Of a stretch of 64,000 bases of DNA, positions 33,607 through 46,289 are shown in pieces. This DNA comes from Antedon mediterranea (lineage: Eukaryota > Echinodermata > Crinoidea > Comatulida > Antedonidae): NCBI RefSeq assembly GCF_964355755.1, contig NC_092674.1, positions 11,661,001-11,725,000 on the forward strand, read 5' to 3'. The notes beneath the pieces are model-generated. The model had not been told where the DNA came from. It did not search any database and saw nothing but the letters and a program-made list of their open reading frames with translations. Position 1 is the first letter of the stretch, and each line of letters opens with the position of its first letter. The position numbers and the translations under genes are program-made.

Positions 33607-34324
33607 CCCAGATAAAAAAAAAATTAATTAATATAATAAGAATAATAACTGGATTCAATCTCATTCCCTGGTGCAAGTACAATCATGTAATAAAATGTAT
33701 CAGAGACAACTATAATAGACCAATTCATTGTCATTATTCCGTAACACTGTTGCATAATATTTTTGAATGTTACCGACAAAACTTATACATAATATGTATA
33801 AGTTTTGTCGGTGTATATTATACACGTCTGTTCCCAGTGTAGATAATAAAACAATATATGTTTCTGGAGATTTATTATCAATACCACTAGAAACTTTGAC
33901 ATGTTTTAGGTACTGAAATGCATTGACAATAAAAGCATCAGAAGTTATCATAATAAAATCATACTACAACACTGTACTACAGTACACAAGGGTGTTTTCA
34001 GGAAAGCTGCACATATTGTACAATAGTAATGAAACTATGTATTGGCATTTAAAAATATGCAAAAGATTGTTGTCAAATTGTATTCACAAACAAACAGATG
34101 ATAGAATGAAGATCCATTATGAGTGCAATCGTGTCAGGATAATGATATGTCATTGTTTTATATCATTATACTGGCACCTGGAGGAGAAGATCCATTTAAT
34201 GTTATCTATGACAGTGTCACTTTTATTCTAAAAGACAGACACATTTTGTTAAAAAGCATAAAGAAGAAAACGAATCATGTAAAGTACCTTTTATCAGTTG
34301 AGAAACGAATTAAAATTATTAAAA
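33607..34324. other. intron 1 segment with 41-bp palindrome
   Basis: No gene. The main structure is a 41-bp perfect palindrome with one central base at 33772-33812 (arm ACCGACAAAACTTATACATA). The remainder is AT-rich and is the centre of the large inverted repeat. Confidence 0.6.
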
Positions 34325-34474
34325 TTAGAGTATTTATTCGAATTAACACCCGCTTTGAATAAAAGCCTCCCTCAAATAAACGCCACCATTCCCTCCAATA
34401 GAACATCGTGTGGAATACGCCCGCCACATGCATTTACACAATAATTGTATCACAACACATTACATTAACTACCA
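34325..34474. repeat. right arm of intron-1 inverted repeat, inner part
   Basis: Reverse-complement match to about 27553-27700, including the CGCCACCATTCCCTCCAATA block and the ATTAACTACCA just before the Helitron. The match resumes at 36839. Confidence 0.75.
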
Positions 34475-36838
34475 TCTATATATAAATTTACGTAAGGGCA
34501 AAATTCGGTAAATCGCGCCTTACTTTTAGAATTTTTACTCGATGGTATATAAAGTTGGTTCGTACTTTCGGTACTGATTTTAACCGCCTGATGTAACCCT
34601 GTTTACTAATTAAATTAAGTTAGATAATTAGTTATTGACGATTAAAACGAATTTAGGTTCAACGATTTGCCCCAAATAGGGGTGTTTTCCGATCGTGGTA
34701 TACACTCTCTAATGGATGTCCATCTTGAAAAATACCCGTCACAAAAATGCGAGGAGGCTTCGCATTTTCCTATCTCCTCCTACGATAATTGTTTTTAATA
34801 GCTGAAAACCGGTTGAACAGCTCGAGTACAGTATCATAATGTTGAAGACAGGCCGCTTTTCTTAAAAAAATACTATTTTGATACATGTCATATACGTTTT
34901 TACAAATGTATTGATTTGTGATGAATGGAACATTCCAAATTATTTGGTTTAACCATACAGGTATAGATTTAGATTTATGGGCCCCCTTGGAGAATAAACA
35001 TAAATAGTATTGCAATGCTGTACAATACTGTTATGGTATTAACCACTTTTGATCGCAATTTGAATCGCAAATTTCTTACTGTGTGAGTGTTGGTACTGTT
35101 AGATATAATATAAACAAATATACAAATAAACTTTATTACTGTGAGTGTGGGTAGGCCCTACTGTTAGATTATAAACATATAATATACAAATAAACAAACG
35201 TTATTACTGACAGTTGCTTCTCAACGTTTGTATTAATTAATAATTTAAAAATATATAAACGTCGTAGTGGTGTATCGTTACATGTACTTTACTATTTCAA
35301 TCGACTATGACAGTGAGAGTTTTAACAAAGTATTAAATCGTAAATGTTTTACTGTATTTAGTGGTATATTATTTATAGGCCTATAAAACATTAAAAACAA
35401 TATTTCGTTACTGAGTGGATAAGAATATATTTTAAAATGTTTCCTCTTTGTACCTATCTTCTTCCCCCATCCCTCAACCCTTAGACCTAATGTTACATAC
35501 AAAACACAAATTGGGTTTGTTTAAATGAGTCCAAATAAAAAAATTTGACTCATTTTGTTTCTCTCTCGGAAGTAATTCCCAGGGTGCTAATTTTGGTTGA
35601 CTACATAAATCATTGTGTATATTTATTCGTTTCTGTAAACGACAATGTATTATAGTCCTGCAGTACGTACATTTGAAATCTCCATTTTTTTCTCGCTGGA
35701 AATACTGTTATTCGAGAACCATCTGTGGGCACGACCTAGATGGTACGCGAGCGAATCGTGGTATACACTCTCTAATGGATGTCCATCTTGAAAAATACCC
35801 GTCACAAAAATGCGAGGAGGCTTCGCATTTTCCTATCTCCTCCTACGATAATTGTTTTTAATAGCTGAAAACCGGTTGAACAGCTCGAGTATAGTATCAT
35901 AATGTTGAAGACAGGCCGATTTTCTTAAAAAAATACTATTTTGATACATGTCATATACGTTTTTACAAATGTATTGATTTGTGATGAATGGAACATTCCA
36001 AATTATTTGGTTTAACCACACAGGTATAGATTTAGATTTATGGGCCCCCTTGGAGAATAAACATAAATAGTATTGCAATGCTGTACAATACTGTTATGGT
36101 ATTAACCACTTTTGATCGCAATTTGAATCGCAAATTTCTTACTGTGTGAGTGTTGGTACTGTTAGATATAATATAAACAAATATACAAATAAACTTTATT
36201 ACTGTGAGTGTGGGTAGGCCCTACTGTTAGATTATAAACATATAATATACAAATAAATAAACGTTATTACTGACAGTTGCTTCTCAACGTTTGTATTAAT
36301 TAATAATTTAAAAATATATAAACGTCGTAGTGGTGTATCGTTACATGTACTTTACTATTTCAATCGACTATGACAGTGAGAGTTTTAACAAAGTATTAAA
36401 TCGTAAATGTTTTACTGTATTTAGTGGTATATTATTTATAGGCCTATAAAACATTAAAAACAATATTTCGTTACTGAGTGGATAAGAATATATTTTAAAA
36501 TGTTTCCTCTTTGTACCTATCTTCTTCCCCCATCCCTCAACCCTTAGACCTAATGTTACATACAAAACACAAATTGGGTTTGTTTAAATAAGTCCAAATA
36601 AAAAAATTTGACTCATTTTGTTTCTCTCTCGGAAGTAATTCCAAGGGTGCTAATTTTGGTTGACTACATAAATCATTGTGTATATTTATTCGTTTCTGTA
36701 AACGACAATGTATTATAGTCCTGCAGTACGTACATTTGAAATCTCCATTTTTTTCTCGCTGGAAATACTGTGTATATTCGAGAACCATCTGTGGGCACGA
36801 CCTAGATGGTACGCGAGCGAAGCGAGCGTGCCATCTAG
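34475..36838 (+). mobile_element. non-autonomous Helitron with internal duplication
   Basis: 5' TCTATATATAAATTTACGTA after A (34474). The 3' end is an inverted-repeat hairpin (GATGGTACGC then GCGTGCCATC around a GAGCGAAGCGAG loop) followed by CTAG (36835-36838) and host T. This is the TC...hairpin-CTRR structure with A/T target of Helitrons. Inside, 34692-35754 and 35755-36820 are a tandem duplication of 1063 bp, nearly identical. Open frames inside are duplicated and non-coding in appearance. The empty site in the opposite arm confirms both ends. Confidence 0.88.
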
Positions 36839-37455
36839 TAATCTACAATTTACCAAGCATTTTTTTCACTTTTTTATATTAATTGTGCTGTATTTTTTTT
36901 TTACATCTAGGTGGTATTTATGTGATTATACATATTACCATATTATACCCCAAATAAAGATGCCTCCCCTCCCCCTAAAAATCCTTCAGAACAATAAATG
37001 CCCGGGGCGTTTAATCGGATACACATGGCACTGCGTTACTTCTAGCATTCTGAAAAGAACTGTTGAGCTTGACGTTTCTATCAAAATGTTCTTGGGGACA
37101 GCAATAACTAGTACCTGAAATTGAAACAATTTAAAGTATCAGTTATTGCATAACATTACTGTCTAAGGATAAGTTATGTAGAGATATGTTTTTTGTTTGA
37201 AACATTAGTAATAGTATTTCTGTTCATCTTTTAACCACGTTTTCTATTACAATGAATGTAAATATGTATATTTCGAACAATTTGATACCAAATTTAAGTT
37301 TCTACGACCAGTACTTACAGAGATATGAAGATGCCATGATATGTGGGTCAAATGTCAGAAATGGCATTTCTGATAATTTTTGACTAAAATGCCCCATTAG
37401 AGTGAATATGAGAGCCTGCTGCCTTCTGAACATTTTGAGATTAAACAGAGGAGGG
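36839..37455. repeat. right arm of intron-1 inverted repeat, outer part
   Basis: Inverted match to about 26985-27552. It ends near a run of G (37451-37467) just inside the donor of exon 1 of sialyltransferase A. Confidence 0.75.
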
Positions 37456-37487
37456 GGGGGGGGGGGGCTCACATAATAAAGTAATAC

Positions 37488-37712
37488 CTTATTAGTAGCT
37501 AGACTGACATATCCAGGAAATTCCGGTTTTGATTCCAACGTTGGCTGTATTGATGCATTAAAATCTTTACGTAACATCGTTGTATTAATTGTAGTTATAC
37601 GTTTTCTGATGATAGATGTATCATGAAATAGAAAAAATACCGTCAACACACAGGAGTAGCTAATCAAAATCAGAAATACCGCTGGCTGGATTATTCTGGT
37701 AGAACTAATCAT
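37488..37712 (-). CDS. ST6GALNAC-like: sialyltransferase A exon 1 (signal anchor and stem)
   Basis: 225 nt from ATG 37712 to donor AATAAG|GTATTA, phase 0. A short N-terminal tail with one Arg precedes a hydrophobic span (about residues 11-29: Ala-Val-Phe-Leu-Ile-Leu-Ile through Val-Phe-Phe-Leu-Phe), followed by basic residues. This is a type II Golgi signal anchor. The stem contains two N-x-S/T sites and ends Pro-Gly-Tyr-Val-Ser-Leu-Ala-Thr-Asn-Lys, which leads into the Ser-Leu-Arg-Leu...Cys of exon 2. Its 11.7-kb separation from exon 2 is due to repeats. I see no upstream exon. Confidence 0.85.
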
Positions 37713-38830
37713 AGGCCTACATCAAATTAATGAGAAACGACATACGATTTTAAACCTTTTAATAGACAAATTCAACTCCATAATTGTTACTAAAGTTACT
37801 GTATTATCGTAATTGGCCTATAATGACAAATTGTTGAAAAAATGGACGAAGGCAGGATCCCAACAAGATGAAAATCTTGTGGCGGGATTGCCTTCACAAA
37901 TTAATAATTTATAATTGATAATATGAAAAAAAAAAAATAAATGAATTTATTAAAAATAATAAAATAAAAAAAATATATATCAGTAGATAATGTTGAAAAA
38001 ATAAAGTAAAAATTATGAACAGATATAAGAGTACAGCTGCAGAGGGTATAGTAACGAATACGATGATGAAATGAATACATTTATCTAGCACATTATATAA
38101 CACACCTGAGTGCATCCTATTTGTTATAGTTAATAGGCTTACATATCTATCACGTGTCATTCAAAATTATCTATGTGTGGTTTAAAAGTGATATTTAACT
38201 ATTATTTTACTATTGCACATCCGTCGTCAGCTTTTTGTGTACTCTGTGGTTCCAGATGCCAGACGCGTGACTGATTCGCGTTCGAAAAGCAACAAGCTGT
38301 GATTGTCGTCTTACCGAATCTGAGTATACTGCACCGCCTTTTGAAAACAGGTAATTGAATAAACATTGTTAGTGCATATGCGTATGTTATAAAACATTTT
38401 TGAATTTGTTGAATTCATTGAATTCGTTGCGAAAGATTGACTGTTAAGAACAATCAAAGTGATACTGTTTTACTAAACCTCGAAAAATTTAACCAGAGCG
38501 CTTCGCAGCTGCTCTGTGTCTTGATTTATCGAGTGCTAACAATGACGTTTGGAAACAGCAGAAATGCCATCCAAATCGATAGATTGCATTTGTAAACACT
38601 CTAATACATAATATTGACCTATGTTGAAATAGAGATCAGCAGTCACTTAGGCCTACATCAAGTTAATGTATATGGCCCAAAAATTTAATTTTTCATTGTT
38701 ATACGTTGACATTCCGGCACTCACGACATTCAGTGAAAACAAAGATAGGGGAACCGTACATTTATAGGTTCACATGGATTGTGCTGCAACTATGGACTTG
38801 TGAATTTACACACATACTTTTCAAGAGTTC

Positions 38831-38927
38831 TTAAAGTTCTGTCTACACTATCAAACTAAGTGTTCTGTGCCCATGAGCACAACACATTTTGTTGTCACTT
38901 AAAGTTTGATAGTGTAGACAAGGCTTC
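38831..38927. mobile_element. short MITE, second copy
   Basis: Inverted ends GTCTACACTATCAAACT and AGTTTGATAGTGTAGACAAG match the MITE at 22731-22888. This copy is about 60 bp shorter in its centre. Confidence 0.8.
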
Positions 38928-39924
38928 AGAGTTATCACAATTGTGTTTGTGTAAGAAAAAAAAATACGAAAGACACAACGAACACCACCAATTTAAGTGG
39001 TCGTAACATTAAAACGAAGAAAGTGATGTAAATTACAGATGTATATGATTTAGCAAGCAATTCCGGTGGTATAACAATACAAAGTGTATGCTGAGTACGT
39101 ACGTAAATGCATTAAATAAAAAACCTTTCGCAATTTAAAAAAAAAATAAATAAATAAAAAATAGTGGGAGGGGAGAGGGCACTCGAAATCCGCCTATGAC
39201 AGTATTTTGACAAAGCGTATTTTAAAAATGCAAAGTATAGCTTGTATATTTGAGGAAGTGTTGCATTTATAAGACAAGAAACTGGTGCTATTGTTATTTT
39301 ATCTAGACATAAGTACAGTGACACTTGCACAAACATAACACAAAGGTTTATTGTCCTAGATTGATTTCATTCTTCTCAGATAAAATAGATCACTCTGCTT
39401 GTTCAGTTGTGTCAACAATAGCAAGTATTACCCGACAAAATGAAATGAGAATGTCAACATCCGTGAAAAGTTAATTATGACATTAGAAAAAAGCCATAAA
39501 ATGCATCTAACTGAAAATAATTGTAAACAAAAAATATTTCTTACAAAAAACGCCGCTCGAAATTTTAAAATTAATCATTGTTCTTTTGATTAATTTATGA
39601 TTAATTATTAAAAAGATGTCCTTTAATCGTCAAGATACATACAAATCACAGATAGTTCTTTAATTATGAATCACATGTCCATTATGGCATTTTAAAATGG
39701 TCAATTTTGAACTTAAATGTGCTGTAGCGGCGCGAAAAAATTCCCAAAATAGTTGTAATAGTAATACTGTGGATTAGTTAAAATTGAAGAAAAATTACAC
39801 GCATCAAGCAGTGCTTTTATTAAGGGAATTCTTAAGCTAGTCTAGTGTGTTATTGGTGAATACGGCCACTGCTCGACTAGTTCAGATTGAGGCTACGCGC
39901 GTATCGAATACTAAAAAAACAAGG

Positions 39925-40015
39925 CCATGGCTGCAGTCGCGTGCTCAAGTTAGTGTTTACCGGCCAACCGACCAACCGACAGATCGACCAACCGACACAG
40001 TGAGCACACAACCGG
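39925..40015. repeat. dispersed repeat with GACC core
   Basis: GGCTGCAGTCGCGTGCTCAA then AGTGTTTACCGGCCAACCGA and an ACCGACC run, ending near GACACAGTGAGC. Same family as 9975-10090. Confidence 0.6.
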
Positions 40016-42779
40016 CACACAACCGCCGCGTGGAGCGTCGTGGAAACGTAAGATTGAGATGCGATTGTATTTGCAGTTGTGAAAGACACTTTAATCGTGA
40101 AATATCCAAGCGTAGGCCTACTTTACGGAAGTGGCAAAAGTCGTCTTTCAGTCCTATGATGTGTAAATCAGGTTGATAGAGACAATGTATGGCATTGTGA
40201 CTTTTAAAATTATTATACCAATAACGTTTTGAAACTAAACAAAGTCATTTTAGCTTTTCATCTATTCGATTTATTCCTATTTTTTTTCTTATTTTAATTT
40301 GGTTAAAAATAGAAACGGAATGTCACATTATACTTACAAACATTGCATCTTTTTATCATACGTCGTCGACTAATAAAACGTGTGCGTCAATTATTGCAAG
40401 CCTATAAAATAACATATAGGTAACACTGTAAATATGCCAACGAAGGAACCTTTAATGGCATATATATGCAGATAACGGTATAGAAGAATACTCTCAATCC
40501 TTGTTTTGCGATATGAATTAACCATACTGTTATGTAAATTTATCTCCCGAAAAATCATCTCTAACCTTAACTTGTAAATAAAGATTAGCAAGAATTTACG
40601 GCATCAAATAGGCCTATACATTATATAATAGTGATTCCTTTACATGTTAGGAAAATGTCTAGAAATAATAATAATAATATCAAATGTTACCTTAAATAAA
40701 AATCATCTCAGGCTAGCTGTGACGAATTCTGTAATCTTTAACCGAATTTGATAATTTTTCGAAAATGTCCCTGTACTATGCTTTACATCCCTCTATACGT
40801 GTAATAATGATCCGCTTCAGTAAACTCACAGCAATTCAATACACGTGATTGATTCCAATGTATTTAATGTGTACAATCTAAAAAGCATGTACTATTGACC
40901 AATACATTACTTAGTCTTTGAATCGTATTTATAATCAAAAAAATTATAGGTCACAATAATGCCATCGAAATGTTCATTTTCCTAGTAGGCCTACTTTGAA
41001 AATAATTAATCTAAATATTGTAAGTAGCAAGATTGTGCGTTTGTACTGTAAAATATTTGTAGATCTATGGGCTCGTGGGCCAAAGATAAATGAATTCAGG
41101 CAGCATTGCCTAAAATGAATGATATTAATTAATTAGATATTCAGGAAGTACTTTAATCGCCAAACGAAATGCCATGTAAAATAATGACCGAATATTGTCG
41201 GCTACATAAGCCTACAATGAGCAGACAATGCAGAGCGCGTTTTATTGTTTCACAGCACTACATTTTCATATTCAATTAGCTATTATGCAGTATTATTATC
41301 AGTATTTCTAAATTGACTTTCCTAAAGAGAGATAAAAGCGAGAGGAACCTTCTGCTTGATATGCAGATGTCCTAACAATTACATCACTGTCATAATAATA
41401 AATATAGTGTGGATACTGGGTGGAAATAATACCTTTTTCAATAAGCAGTTAGAAAGGATACACACTGTTTCCATGGATTCTGATTCCGCTTCGCTAACCC
41501 ATGGGAAACTCGATTTAGGTGGGGTGTAACAGGAAGAGAACATTCCTCTTCGGATTTTAGACATCATTCGAAAAACATACTATTTGTCTACTCTGATATA
41601 ATAATAGACTAATCCTACCACATACATATAAATATAGCTATCGAAATTTCGACATAGTATTTTTGTTTTATTATATATTTAGACCGGACGCTCAGAAAGT
41701 TTATTCATGTAAAAAGCCACAAATGGTTTGATGGGATGATTATGTAGATATATGAGATTCAATAATCAATATTGCTGCCGGGGGATATCCTGTAAATTTT
41801 TCCTGGAGACACCAAATAGGATAGGAGGGATAGAAAATCGACTCTTAATAATGTGAAAAGTCACTCGGATAAAAGTTGTTGGACATTGTCCCCATATGTG
41901 TATACAATGTTAAAACATGACAGCAACTTTATCCTGTAAGTTGCCCGAGACAGTAGCCCAAAGTGACCACTAAAAATGGTGTTAATCATGTCAAGAGCCA
42001 CAAGGCTAATTCCTTTTGTATTGTAACTGTCACACATTATGGGATGCCCAAAAATACCATTGACAGCTACTTTATCCTGTAAGTTGCTAGACACCTAAAC
42101 ACATTCCTGTCATTTGATTGGACGATTGTGGGTCACATGGCGTGCAATAGTACGCACTATTAAACGATCGTTTAATAGTACTTTTTAAAACGTTTTTGTG
42201 TACGAAAAAAAAACGTTTCGCGGATGAAAAAAAATCCCCTATACAAAAATTACTGTGAAATACAACAGCGCCACCTGTCGTCCTGCCTTTGTTGTAAACA
42301 CCACCGCGGGATATGCAACAGCAGCAGATTTTTGTGTACGATTTGGAGATATATATGTACTAATTTCATTAAAAAAGGCATTTAAATTAGCTTTAGATCG
42401 TTTTTAGGATTTTGATTAATTAATGGGGACATCCCTACAAGACGTGGAATTGTTGGAAAAACCTTAATTAGCCTAGATAAGTTCAAATTTTCTGTCGAAG
42501 TTTTGCTTTTCAGCCAAGCTAGTACAGTACTACTACTAGTAGTAACTACTAAGCGAGGCCTGTTAGGATTACGCGTTTTAGCCTTGCTAGGCCTAGGATT
42601 GTTTAGTCGTTTGTTGACATAATTAACACTAAAGTAGTTGTGTTTATAAAATCCATACATATATAACATTTAATATAATATTAAAAACCAAATGTTACTG
42701 TTTTAATCAATGTGAATGAAATTTAGGCCTCTCTACCTATATTTCATTCAAATGAGAGGAATCTATTTAGGCCTAGATG

Positions 42780-42960
42780 TTTTATAAAACAAATAATGAA
42801 TGTTTTATATTCGTGTAATGGTACAAATAATGGCATTTGGTGAATGATGAAAGGTTATATCAACTCGGCGTTGCCTCGTTGATATAACCTTTCATAATTC
42901 ACCTCATGCCATTATTTGTACCATTACACTCATAAACATTCATTATTTGTATAATATATA
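42780..42960. mobile_element. hairpin MITE
   Basis: Near-perfect inverted repeat centred on GAAAGGTTATATCAAC and its complement around a 13-nt loop (about 42849-42893). Pairing extends outward through AATGGTACAAATAATGGCAT-type sequence and ATGAATGTTT/AAACATTCAT. Total arm about 80 bp. A decayed relative lies in MARS2 intron 4. Confidence 0.75.
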
Positions 42961-43152
42961 GAGAATCAAAACATATCGTAAAATTATTATACAAAAACAA
43001 ACTGAGATTATTCTGAGCACACACGCCAGAATCGTAACTAAACATATCGTAGAATGAATATACATAAACAAATTGTGATATAATTATTCTGAGCATACGC
43101 CAGAATCGTAACTAAACATATCGTAGAATTAATATACATAAACAAATTGTGA

Positions 43153-43340
43153 CTAGATGCTATACTCGCTCGCTCGCGTACCATCTAGGTCGTGTCCACA
43201 GATGGTTCTCGAATACACAGAAATGTCAACGTGAAAAAACTGGCGATTTCAAATGTATGTACCGCAGGACTATACATTGTCGTTTTCAGAAACGAACAAA
43301 TAGACACGATGATTAATGTAGTCAACTAAAGCATGGATTA
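43153..43340 (-). mobile_element. Helitron 3' end
   Basis: On the minus strand the Helitron-family 3' region (AACCATCTGTGGACACGACC) leads to an imperfect hairpin (AGATGGTACGC ... AGCATCT) and CTAG (43156-43153). The similarity to the 34475 family continues to about 43340. Confidence 0.7.
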
Positions 43341-45317
43341 ACGAATAGAAGGATATGCATCGACGTGAGATCAAGGGTTCCTTGACTCTCGCCGACAGAC
43401 CGCGGACCGCCCACAATGGAATGATGATGGGACAAAGAAGAAAAAGAAATTTATTCATTATTCGACATATTAAATCATTTAGGCAACTATGTTTTTTAAT
43501 CATTTATCTTGAAGGAGGACGGCCAATTTTAGGGTTAATCTGTGACACAATGTATCCCGTAATGCCGTATGTTTTCCCATAATTACCATATATCTATGCT
43601 GTAATTATAATTTCGTATAGCTCAATGTGTAACAGGGCATTGCGGTCAATGGTATTTTCGTATATCCCAAAGTCATGGGTAATATTTACAATGCAAACGG
43701 AACTAGCCGTGTGACTCTTTGAGTTATTAAATCTTGTAGAGGGAGAATTAAGAAGTTGGGATACTGTCTGGGGCAACTTACATTGTAAAGTTGTTGTCAT
43801 GAGTGTTCTCGTATATATCCTAATGCGTAACAGCTCCAACAAAAAATGACTTGTTTAATATTTATTTTTAGTGATTCACAAATATTTATTCACAATTACA
43901 TTTACAATATTTAATAGAGTATACCAAAGGAACCGAGCGCTTGTCAGTTTGGTAACCATTTAATGCATTTAAATGTATGGTACATACATTTAAGTCGATT
44001 TAAGGACCCGACGTGGAAATAGGTATAAATTAAAGTTAAACTTGAGAAGAAATTCTTTTTCGTTTAGAGTTGTACTTTTGTGGAATGGTCTTTCTGACTA
44101 TGTTGTTTCAGCTAGTTCTTTAAATTTGTTTTAAAAAATCGACTAAATGAGGCTTGGGTAAACCATCCATTAAAATTCACACCGTTTGTACAATATGACA
44201 TGATAACCAGGATGGGCTTACAAGCAATATGCTTCGCCTCAATTTCCCTCTCTATTCATACGACTATGAGGGATTACAAGTAAACAAGTAATATAAACTC
44301 ACCTGGTGCTCCAGGTAATTTTTTATGCAAATTAGGCTTGCCTAGTATGCTGGCTTGGGCAGTAGACTGTTGTACACGACTAAAGCTTTTACGGAACACG
44401 CTCAATAATACTTTAGTAGAGGAAAATCAAGTAACAACCTAAAATGATCAGATATGTATGTTGTAGCCAACATTTTATCGCATGGAACGCCTTAGTCTGT
44501 GTCTGACTTTTCCACTAAATTCCAAGTTTCCTGGACTTTCTGCACTCACTCCTCAAAGCATATTGATCGAAACGTCAAGAAACACAACAGTTCTTTTTTT
44601 AGAGTAATATACGTGGTGTACCGAAAACTTTATAGCTACATTATTACTATTAGTGAATATAAGACTTGCTTGAAAAATTGGTAAGTAACTTTTGAATAAA
44701 GTGTTTATTATTGAGTTGTTAATCAATTTTTGATTTTCGGTTGGGGAGATTTTCATTCTCATTCACAGATTAATTTTTCTTATTAATAATGTATACATTA
44801 ATTTTATTTCCATCAGATTTGTCTCAGAACGTTGCAATGTATTCCTATACCAATTCATGCTGTAAGCGTAACATTTTGGTAAGTTAAAATACACTTTATA
44901 TACACTTTCTCTTTGGTAAAAAAACAAATTAAACAATTACAATTTAATACGTGTAAAGTTGTACGTTAAATTTTCATAAGATACATCATTGTGAAAATAA
45001 CATGAACGTTTTTTAAAAAAGTAGAATGCACTTATGCTGTAGAAACATAAATAAACTCTAAGTCTAGTTCCACCAGAAAAAAATAATTCAAAAATTATAT
45101 ATAATAAATGTTTTAAAAGTAGTCAATAAATAAAAAACTAAAATATGAATAAATTAATACGTTAGTAATAGCTATGCCATTTCAAAACTTCACAAAGAAG
45201 AAATATATGTCATTATTAAAGTAATATGTGTTACCAAGAGTTAACATTAATTTTAGGTTCTATAGATTAATACACAATAATTTCAGCGTAAAAAAAAAAT
45301 GTTTTTTTTTAATGCAC
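43341..45317. other. interval without recognised gene
   Basis: AT-rich, no exon I can support. It separates two segments of the same Helitron family and may be inserted sequence. The small plus-strand frame 44499-44684 ends at a donor-like ATTG|GTAAGT but matches nothing I know. Confidence 0.4.
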
Positions 45318-45880
45318 ATACCGCAGGACTACAGTATAATACATTGTCGTTTACAGAAACGAATAAATAGACACGATGATTTATTTAGTCAACTAAAATT
45401 AGCACCCTAGTGAAAATTACTTCCGAAACAGAAATTTAAACAAACCCAATTTATTTTAATTTTCTTTCATTTTTTAAAATGTTTCTGATATTTAAGTTAT
45501 TGAATATTAAATATGAAAAAAAAAACCTATTTGGACGGACGAGACATTTTTGTGCTTATATATCTAACAGTACCCAGAACAGAAAAAAAATAGACAGTAA
45601 ACAAGGAGAAAGTCTTTTTACCCGAGTCATTATCATTCTGAGAACCATCGTCTCGGCCTACACATCCAAGAGAGAGAGCGAATCGAGCTCACCTTCTAAT
45701 TAAAAACAATTATCGTAGAAGGAGATAGGTAAATGAGAATAACAGTAGGGCCTACCCACACTCACAGTAATAAAGTTTATTTGTGCTTAAATATCTAACA
45801 GTACCCACATTCACAGTAAGACATTTGCGATTCAAAAAAAAATAAAAAAAATCGGCCTGTCTTAGGGATATTTTTTTACA
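45318..45880 (-). mobile_element. Helitron internal fragment
   Basis: ACATTGTCGTTTACAGAAAC, AGTCAACTAAAATTAGCACC and the TAGGGCCTACCCACACTCAC block are reverse-complement matches to internal parts of the Helitron at 34475-36838. It likely belongs to the copy that ends at 43153. A 5'-end-like sequence (minus strand TCATATAAAAATTACGTTAG) sits at 47132. Confidence 0.55.
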
Positions 45881-46289
45881 TCTTCATTATACAAGTAGGC
45901 AGAGTCCATATTCATAATTGATTTATTACAACATTGTATCCAGTATATGAGCCATTATGGGAATATGCTTCCATACGTGTTTTATCCAAAAATGACTGGG
46001 GTAATAATATGTACAATAATGTAGTAATAATTATAAATTTAGGATAGTATTATTATTATTATTATTATTTTACATATGATCCATTTTCATGTTAACTTAT
46101 TACGCTCTTTGGAGTTTAACATTGAATGCAAGTTTAGGCAGTCATTTATCATTTTTGACGGTGATTAAGCAGAAAGGTTTAACAATACCCTACGGTACTA
46201 TTTCACAAAACTTTTACATTTGTTCAAGACAGACCACAATATAACAGGTTTTACCACAAAGTTGGAATGAAATTATAAATAGAAATAAA

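Larger units (their letters stand above)
37713..42779. other. gene-poor interval upstream of sialyltransferase A
   Basis: No exon I can support. It holds a MITE (38831-38927), a dispersed repeat (39925-40015) and a perfect 24-bp palindrome (42156-42179). A moderately GC-rich stretch near 38220-38350 ends in a donor-like AACAG|GTAATT on the plus strand and could be a 5' untranslated exon, possibly of the sulfotransferase, but nothing confirms it. The 41379-41567 minus-strand frame is unrecognised. Confidence 0.45.

Noticed and set aside
39847-40176. 109-codon plus-strand frame with Pro-Thr-Asp repeats
   Set aside because: The repetitive part is the translation of the GACC-core dispersed repeat also found at 9975 and 53060.
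40391-41567. Small minus-strand frames between 40.4 and 41.6 kb
   Set aside because: No recognised motif or splice context; lengths are within chance for AT-rich DNA.
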